A stretch of DNA of 64,000 bases from Microbacterium rhizosphaerae (GTDB lineage Bacteria > Actinomycetota > Actinomycetes > Actinomycetales > Microbacteriaceae). Each line of letters begins with the position of its first letter. Positions within the stretch are counted from its first letter, which is position 1. Below are positions 58,957-64,000 of this stretch, piece after piece. The stretch is taken from the NCBI RefSeq assembly GCF_034120055.1, contig NZ_CP139368.1, positions 3,472,001 through 3,536,000 on the forward strand. The letters are read 5' to 3'. The translations under genes were made by a program, and so were the position numbers. The notes beneath the pieces were generated by a model, which made no database searches, was not told the DNA's origin, and saw only the letters and a program-made list of their open reading frames with translations.

Positions 58957-59943
58957 ATGACGTCGACACTCCCGCCGCGCGTGCCGCGACCGCTCGGCGC
59001 GCGGAGGGATGCGGTCGTCGTTCCGGCCGGGAAGCCCGTCGAGACGGGGTACCGGCCGACGGGACCCGTGGATGTGCGCAGCACGCTGCTGGCCCATCGA
59101 CGAGGGCCCGGCGATCCGACGATGCTGGAGGATGCCGGCATCATCTGGCGCGCCGCACGGACTCCGGGCGGCATCGCCACGCTCGCGATCACGATGTCGA
59201 GCAGCTCGGTCCGCGCCGTCGCCTGGGGACCCGGGGCCGAGTGGACGATCGCTCAGGTGCCGGCGCTGTGCGGCGCCGACGACGATGCGACGGGCTTCGA
59301 CGCGTCGCTGCATCCCCTGATCGCCGAGGCCCACCGCCGCAATCCGGGCCTGCGGATCGGGCGCACCGACCTCCTCTTCGACGCCCTCGCCGGCTCGATC
59401 ATGGAGCAGAAGGTGACCGGGCTGCAGGCGTTCGGCGCGTGGCGGCGCATCCTGCAGTGGTGCGGCGAGCGCGCACCAGGACCGACGCCGCGTCCGATGT
59501 TCGCACCCCCGCCGATCGACGGCTGGCGCAGCATCCCCTCCTGGACCTGGCACCGCGCCGGGCTGGAACCGCCGCAGTCCCGCACGATCGTGGCCGCCGC
59601 CTCGCGCGGGCGGTCCATCGAGCGCGCGATGGCCGGAGTCACGGACGGCGACGATCGCGACCGCATCCTCACCAGCCTGCAGGGCGTCGGGCTGTGGACG
59701 GCTGCGGAGACGCGCATCCGTGCCTATGGCGACCCGGACGCGGTGAGCGTCGGCGACTACCATCTCGCCCACGAGGTCGGCTACGCGTTGACCGGATCGC
59801 GCACGGACGACGACGGGATGCTGGCGCTCCTGGCGCCCTGGGCGGGCCAGCGTCAACGGGTCATCCGCCTCATCGGGCGTGCCGGAGCGCGCGAGGCGCG
59901 ACGCGGGCCGCGCCTGCATCCCGAGGATCACCGCAGCCGCTGA
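58957..59943 (+). CDS. AlkA-like DNA-3-methyladenine glycosylase (HhH-GPD)
   Basis: 328 residues, ATG at 58957 with TAGGGT (58945-58950) 6 bases upstream (leaderless). It is base excision repair glycosylase-like: RTDLLFDALAGSIMEQKVTGLQAFGAWRRI and the helix-hairpin-helix with catalytic Asp in LTSLQGVGLWTAAETRIRAYGDPDAVSVGDYHLAHEVGYAL. The N-terminal 100 residues carry the extra domain of the AlkA group. It probably removes alkylated purines. The C-terminal tail is Arg/His-rich. Confidence 0.9.
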   Translation: MTSTLPPRVPRPLGARRDAVVVPAGKPVETGYRPTGPVDVRSTLLAHRRGPGDPTMLEDAGIIWRAARTPGGIATLAITMSSSSVRAVAWGPGAEWTIAQVPALCGADDDATGFDASLHPLIAEAHRRNPGLRIGRTDLLFDALAGSIMEQKVTGLQAFGAWRRILQWCGERAPGPTPRPMFAPPPIDGWRSIPSWTWHRAGLEPPQSRTIVAAASRGRSIERAMAGVTDGDDRDRILTSLQGVGLWTAAETRIRAYGDPDAVSVGDYHLAHEVGYALTGSRTDDDGMLALLAPWAGQRQRVIRLIGRAGAREARRGPRLHPEDHRSR

Positions 59944-60055
59944 GCGCCGGAATCCGTCCCGTCACACGCCCCGTTGCGCATGTCGGAACCCCTCGGCACA
60001 CTGGGCCATGCGCCCGTCGTACGGGTGCACCCTCCGACACTCAAGGAGCACTTCC

Positions 60056-60475
60056 GTGGCCATCCTCAACCCCTACCTCTCATTCAAGAACAACGCCCGC
60101 GAGGCGATGGAGTTCTACCAGTCGGTGTTCGGCGGCACGCTCGACGTGTCGACGTTCGGCGACATCCCCGGCATGGCCGAGGACCCGGCCGAGGCCGACC
60201 TCGTGATGCACTCGCAGCTCACAACGAGCGACGGCTTCACGATCATGGGCTCCGACACGCCAGACCGCATGCCCTACAGCGCGCCCGCGGGCGTGACGAT
60301 GTCGATCAGCGGCGACGAGGAGTCGAAGCTCGAGGGCTTCTGGAACGCTCTCGCCGACGGTGGCCAGATCACGATGCCTCTGGACACCCCGCCCTGGGGC
60401 GGCAAGTTCGGCATGCTCGTCGACCGCTTCGGCGTGCCGTGGATGGTGAACGTCAACGCCGCGCCCGCGGCGTGA
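60056..60475 (+). CDS. VOC/PhnB-like (glyoxalase fold) protein
   Basis: 139 residues, GTG at 60056 after AAGGAG. It has the PhnB-like vicinal oxygen chelate fold: ILNPYLSFKNNAREAMEFYQSVFGGTLDVSTFGDIPGMAED..ADLVMHSQLTTSDGFTIMGSDTP and DPPWGGKFGMLVDRFGVPWMVN-type ending. No clear metal-ligand set as in true glyoxalases. Function unknown, and the family is common in actinobacteria. Confidence 0.87.
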   Translation: MAILNPYLSFKNNAREAMEFYQSVFGGTLDVSTFGDIPGMAEDPAEADLVMHSQLTTSDGFTIMGSDTPDRMPYSAPAGVTMSISGDEESKLEGFWNALADGGQITMPLDTPPWGGKFGMLVDRFGVPWMVNVNAAPAA

Positions 60476-60520
60476 GCAGTGCCTGAGCGGCGTGGGCCGG
60501 GGTCTGGATAGTCTCGTCGT

Positions 60521-60775
60521 ATGACGTACTCTCCGGGCTCCGGGCCCTCGCCGACCGGTTGGCCGCGCGGGCGCAAGCAGTGGATCTTCGGCACGATCGT
60601 GCTCATCGGCCTCGGAGCGCTCGTCGGGTTGCTGCTCGGGAACATCTGGATCGGGCTGCTGCTGGCCGCCGTCGTGTCGATCGGCTGGATCATGGCCTAC
60701 GAGTCGTCGCGCGGCCGCAACGTCGGCATGCACGAGCACGGCGACGACGGCGACGACAACGGCGCGCGGCTGTGA
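60521..60775 (+). CDS. Small two-span membrane protein
   Basis: 84 residues, ATG at 60521 with TAGTCT (60509-60514) 6 bases upstream. A Gly/Pro-rich start precedes two hydrophobic segments (WIFGTIVLIGLGALVGLLLG and IWIGLLLAAVVSIGWIMAY), and the tail is acidic (DDGDDNGARL). No family recognised. It overlaps the next gene by GTGA, so the two are translationally coupled. Confidence 0.7.
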   Translation: MTYSPGSGPSPTGWPRGRKQWIFGTIVLIGLGALVGLLLGNIWIGLLLAAVVSIGWIMAYESSRGRNVGMHEHGDDGDDNGARL

Positions 60776-61533
60776 CGGCTCTCCGCATCGCCGTGGCCGG
60801 CGGTCGCGGCGAGATGGGCGGGCTCGTCTCGGCGATCGCGGCAGCGCGCGGGCACGAGGTCGTCTCGCTCAGCCGACGCGACGGCGTGGATCTGTTGACC
60901 GGCGCGGGTGCCGCGGAGGCCCTGGCGGGCGTCGACACGGTGGTCGACGTGCTCAACGGCGCGGGCACCGGCACGACCGAGGGGTCGCGGACCTTCTTCG
61001 GCACCACCACGAAGACGCTCCTGGCCGCCGAGAAGGCCGCTGGCGTCCGGCACCACCTCGCGATGTCGATCGTCGGCATCGACCGGGCGCCCTACGACCA
61101 CTACGCGGGCAAGGTCCTGCAGGAACAGCTGATCGCCGACGGCGATGTGCCGTGGACGATCCAGCGCTCGACGCAGTGGCACTCGTTCCCGCGCTACATC
61201 TACCCCCGGCTGAAGATGGGGCCGATCCGGGTCGCCCCGCGCGCGCGCATGCAACCGGTCGATCCGGCGGAGGTGGCCGAGCGGCTCGTGGATGCGGTCG
61301 AGCACGGACCAGCGGGCCGCGCGACCGATCTCGGCGGTCCCGAGGAGTTGAACCTCGCCGACATGGTGCGCATCTACGCGCGCGCGATCGGCGACCGAGG
61401 GTGGATGCCGACCGTCTCGCAGCCCGGCGACATCGGCCGCGCCGCGCGCAGCGGCGTGCTGCTGCCGGGCCCGGACGCCGACCTCGGCACGCGAACCTAC
61501 ACCGAGTGGATCGCGGCGGTCGTCGCGCGCTGA
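60772..61533 (+). CDS. NAD(P)-binding, atypical SDR/NmrA-like protein
   Basis: 253 residues, GTG at 60772 overlapping the preceding stop. The Rossmann start is LRIAVAGGRGEMGGLVSAIAAARGHEVVSLSRRDG, and the body follows the NmrA/SDR5-like pattern (HHLAMSIVGIDRAPYDHYAGKVLQEQLIADGDVPWTIQRSTQWH, then DPAEVAERLVDAVEHGPAGRATDLGGPEEL). It is probably a redox sensor or reductase. Coupled to a small membrane protein, role unknown. Confidence 0.85.
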   Translation: MTALRIAVAGGRGEMGGLVSAIAAARGHEVVSLSRRDGVDLLTGAGAAEALAGVDTVVDVLNGAGTGTTEGSRTFFGTTTKTLLAAEKAAGVRHHLAMSIVGIDRAPYDHYAGKVLQEQLIADGDVPWTIQRSTQWHSFPRYIYPRLKMGPIRVAPRARMQPVDPAEVAERLVDAVEHGPAGRATDLGGPEELNLADMVRIYARAIGDRGWMPTVSQPGDIGRAARSGVLLPGPDADLGTRTYTEWIAAVVAR

Positions 61534-61540
61534 CGCCGGC

Positions 61541-62722
61541 TCACGACATCCATCGCGCCGCCGTCTGCAGCGGAAAGCGCAGCAGATCGCGGTAGGCGAG
61601 CTCGGCCGCGCCGACGAGCAGCCGGTCGACGCCGAGCATCGCGGGACGGATCTCGAGGTCCTCGCCGTTCGCCGGCATGGACTGGGCGCGCACCTGTTCG
61701 AGCAGGTCGCCGGGAGCCTCGGTGGCCAGCGTCGAGAGGAATCCGCCGAGCACGACGACGGACGGGTTGAGCACGTTGACGGCGTTCCCGAGCGCGTGGG
61801 CGAGGATACGCGACTGCCGCGCCAGCTCGGCCGCGACGGCGGGATCGTCGGAGGCGGCGATCGCCGCAGCCAGAGCGGGCTCGTCGACATGGGAGATGCC
61901 GAGCATCGCGAGGACGCGGTCGCGATTGACCTCGTCCTCGAGCACGCCGCCGGGAGCGCGGCGGTCGTCGTGCTCGCCCATGCCGGGGCGGTTCTGGCCG
62001 AACTCGCCCGCGTATCCCGCGGCGCCGGAGACCGGCATCCCGTGCACGATCAGTCCGCCGCCGATACCGCTCGCGCTGTCGAGGTACACCACGTCGTCGA
62101 CGCCGCGGGCGGCGCCGTAGAGGTGCTCGGCGAGGGCGCCGAGACTCGCGTCGTTGCCGACATGGGCCGCCAGTCCGCTCGCTGCGGCGACGAGGTCGCG
62201 CAGCGGCGCGTCCCGCCAGCCGAGGTGCGGCGCCTGGCGTACGAGACCGTCCGCGGCCCGCACGAGTCCAGGCACCGCGATGCCGACCCCGACGATCCGG
62301 TGCCCGACGAGCTCGTCGGAGGCCCAGCTGCGCACCCGCTCGCCGATGAGGTCGGCGGTCGCCTGCGGGCTGAGCGGGCCGTCCACGGCGATGCGCTCGC
62401 GCACGGCGACGGTCTGGTCGAGCCGGATCGCGCCGAGGGTGATCGCATCCACCTCCGTGTTCGCCGCGATCGCGACGACCGTGGGGTTCACGGAGGCCAT
62501 CGGCGAGGGGCGACCGACGCGCTTGGTGGGCTCGGGCGCGCTCTCGTCCACGAGCCCGAGGTCGAGCAGCTCTGCCACGAGGCTCGCCGTCGTCGAGCGG
62601 TTCAGACCGGTGCGCTCGGTGAGCGCGGCGCGCGATTGCGGACCGTCGAGGTGCACGATCTGCAGCACCCGGCCGAGGTTCGCCTCGCGCGCACCCAGCG
62701 CCGCATCCATCGTCCCCGTCAT
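61541..62722 (-). CDS. ROK-family transcriptional regulator, XylR-like
   Basis: 393 residues. The N-terminal HTH is [44 protein letters not shown], then a ROK sugar-kinase-like domain: [71 protein letters not shown] and [12 protein letters not shown]. The usual Cys-based zinc-binding site of bacterial ROK proteins (CxCGxxGC) is not present here, being replaced by [11 protein letters not shown]. It is divergent from xylA, so control by xylose is expected. A minus-strand TACAGT box (62734-62729) ends 6 bases before the ATG. Confidence 0.9.
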   Translation of the reverse strand: MTGTMDAALGAREANLGRVLQIVHLDGPQSRAALTERTGLNRSTTASLVAELLDLGLVDESAPEPTKRVGRPSPMASVNPTVVAIAANTEVDAITLGAIRLDQTVAVRERIAVDGPLSPQATADLIGERVRSWASDELVGHRIVGVGIAVPGLVRAADGLVRQAPHLGWRDAPLRDLVAAASGLAAHVGNDASLGALAEHLYGAARGVDDVVYLDSASGIGGGLIVHGMPVSGAAGYAGEFGQNRPGMGEHDDRRAPGGVLEDEVNRDRVLAMLGISHVDEPALAAAIAASDDPAVAAELARQSRILAHALGNAVNVLNPSVVVLGGFLSTLATEAPGDLLEQVRAQSMPANGEDLEIRPAMLGVDRLLVGAAELAYRDLLRFPLQTAARWMS

Positions 62723-62762
62723 CCCCTCACTGTATCGAGATGCTGTACGACCGCACCATATA

Positions 62763-62779
62763 TGTTGTATGCTTCAACA
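62763..62779. promoter_or_regulatory. Candidate XylR operator between ROK gene and xylA
   Basis: TGTTG-TATGCTT-CAACA, 5-bp inverted arms with a 7-bp spacer, AT-rich against the surrounding GC background, in the shared gap and 30 bp upstream of the xylA start. Confidence 0.4.
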
Positions 62780-62808
62780 AATACTATTCGACGAGGAACA
62801 GGAAGACC

Positions 62809-64000
62809 ATGCCCATCCCCATGCCCACACGCGACGACAAGTTCTCCTTCGGCCTCTGGACCATCGGCTACAACGGCGCCGACCCCTTCGGCGGCCCGAC
62901 CCGCCCGCCGCTCGACGTCGTGCACGCGGTCGAGAAGCTCTCCGAGCTCGGCGCATACGGACTCACCTTCCACGACGACGACCTCTTCGCATTCGGATCG
63001 ACGGATGCCGAGCGCCAGACGCAGATCGACCGGCTCAAGGGTGCGCTCGCCGACACCGGCCTCATCGTGCCGATGGTGACCACGAACCTCTTCTCCCCGC
63101 CGGTGTTCAAGGACGGCGGCTTCACCTCCAACGACCGTCAGGTGCGCCGCTTCGCGCTGCGCAAGGTCCTGCGCAACCTCGACCTCGCCGCCGAGCTCGG
63201 CGCCAAGACCTTCGTCATGTGGGGCGGCCGCGAGGGCGCAGAGTACGACGCGGCCAAGGACATCCGCGCCGCGCTCGAGCGCTACCGCGAGGCCGTGAAC
63301 CTCCTCGGCCAGTACGTGACCGACAAGGGCTACGACATCCGCTTCGCGATCGAGCCGAAGCCGAACGAGCCCCGCGGCGACATCCTGCTGCCGACCGTGG
63401 GTCACGCCCTCGCCTTCATCGACTCGCTCGAGCGTCCCGAGCTGGTCGGACTGAACCCCGAGGTCGGCCACGAGCAGATGGCCGGTCTGAACTTCGCCGC
63501 CGGCATCGCCCAGGCGCTGTACCACGACAAGCTCTTCCACATCGACCTCAACGGACAGCGCGGCATCAAGTACGACCAGGACCTCGTGTTCGGCCACGGC
63601 GACCTGCACAACGCGTTCGCGCTCGTCGACCTGCTCGAGAACGGCGGCCCGGACGGCGGCCAGGCCTACACCGGCCCGCGCCACTTCGACTACAAGCCGT
63701 CGCGCACCGAGGACGAGAGCGGCGTGTGGGACTCCGCCGCCGCGAACATGCGGATGTACCTGCTGCTGAAGGAGCGCGCACAGGCCTTCCGCGCCGACCC
63801 TGAGGTGCAGGAGGCGCTCGCGGCCTCCCGCGTCGCGGAGCTGCGCACGACGACGCTCGCCGAGGGCGAGTCGTACGACGACCTGCTCGCCGACCGCTCG
63901 GCGTTCGAGAACTTCGACCCGAGCCAGTACTTCGGCGGCAAGGGCTTCGGATTCGTGCGCCTGCAGCAGCTCGCGAGCGAGCACCTCATGGGCGCTCGCT
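62809..64000 (+). CDS. xylA: Xylose isomerase (stop codon at window edge)
   Basis: The frame gives 397 residues to base 63999 and ends EHLMGAR, the usual C-terminus of actinobacterial xylose isomerases, so only the stop codon is missing. It converts D-xylose to D-xylulose with Mg2+ or Mn2+. Motifs are [16 protein letters not shown] near the start, [13 protein letters not shown], the metal-ligand segment [38 protein letters not shown] and [24 protein letters not shown]. The ATG at 62809 has GGAAG just upstream. It is divergent from the ROK gene. Confidence 0.95.
   Translation, partial: MPIPMPTRDDKFSFGLWTIGYNGADPFGGPTRPPLDVVHAVEKLSELGAYGLTFHDDDLFAFGSTDAERQTQIDRLKGALADTGLIVPMVTTNLFSPPVFKDGGFTSNDRQVRRFALRKVLRNLDLAAELGAKTFVMWGGREGAEYDAAKDIRAALERYREAVNLLGQYVTDKGYDIRFAIEPKPNEPRGDILLPTVGHALAFIDSLERPELVGLNPEVGHEQMAGLNFAAGIAQALYHDKLFHIDLNGQRGIKYDQDLVFGHGDLHNAFALVDLLENGGPDGGQAYTGPRHFDYKPSRTEDESGVWDSAAANMRMYLLLKERAQAFRADPEVQEALAASRVAELRTTTLAEGESYDDLLADRSAFENFDPSQYFGGKGFGFVRLQQLASEHLMGAR

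Overview
The window comes from a high-GC actinobacterium, most likely the family Microbacteriaceae and probably Microbacterium. Supporting signs are the very high GC content, ATGA/GTGA gene overlaps, the frequent hexamer GGATGC/GCATCC, bS22 next to a BldC-like regulator, System II cytochrome c genes in the order phosphatase-ResA-CcdA-ResB-CcsB, an archaeal-type AspRS, and many leaderless genes with a TANNNT box 6-8 nt before the start codon. The genus is inferred from style and gene order, not from a marker search.

Layout. 1-10849 (minus) is one giant gene (>3600 codons, C-terminus outside the window) for a secreted, beta-strand-repeat, adhesin-like protein. 11101-15923 (minus) is the cytochrome c maturation operon. 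16137-20315 holds a lysozyme-like secreted protein, an SDR, an ArsR/AHSA1 pair, a 5'-truncated epoxide hydrolase and a WYL regulator. 20387-23452 holds aspS, a YegP-like protein, a Dabb protein, a glutaredoxin, a rhodanese, bS22 and a BldC-like protein. 23546-26717 is a TetR-controlled DrrAB-type exporter and an ArsR regulator. 26760-32805 holds Ktr-type K+ uptake, proC, a cation diffusion facilitator, an F420-type oxidoreductase, tadA and upp. 32790-38164 holds a type III PLP decarboxylase, a DUF3467 protein and a large RecB-like nuclease/helicase. 38250-44127 holds nadE, a FAD oxidoreductase, a lipase-maturation-factor protein and a GDSL esterase. 44221-49437 holds sbcC/sbcD, DUF2277, a small unknown protein and a GNAT-like protein.

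49477-57512 (minus) is a sugar operon: LacI regulator, ABC transporter (binding protein and two permeases), YicI-like GH31 alpha-xylosidase and GH1 beta-glucosidase. Paired LacI operators lie in front of both the regulator and the binding protein. With the ROK regulator and xylose isomerase at the right end (61541-64000), this fits uptake and breakdown of xylose-bearing oligosaccharides such as isoprimeverose or xyloglucan fragments, with xylose passed to XylA.

The least explained stretch is 57577-58076. A strong leaderless promoter drives a 33-codon peptide with a Cys-rich end (CMMAGRVVMCCRMCS), preceded by repeated CGTCAT boxes and followed by a roughly 200-nt hairpin-bearing leader before an orphan OmpR-type winged-helix protein without a receiver domain. 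This looks like a leader-peptide control region. Other points worth attention are the modular giant protein, the head-to-head deletion that truncated the epoxide hydrolase, and a dispersed repeat that has been absorbed into proteins as PSTGSGT and expanded in tandem in the helicase gene.
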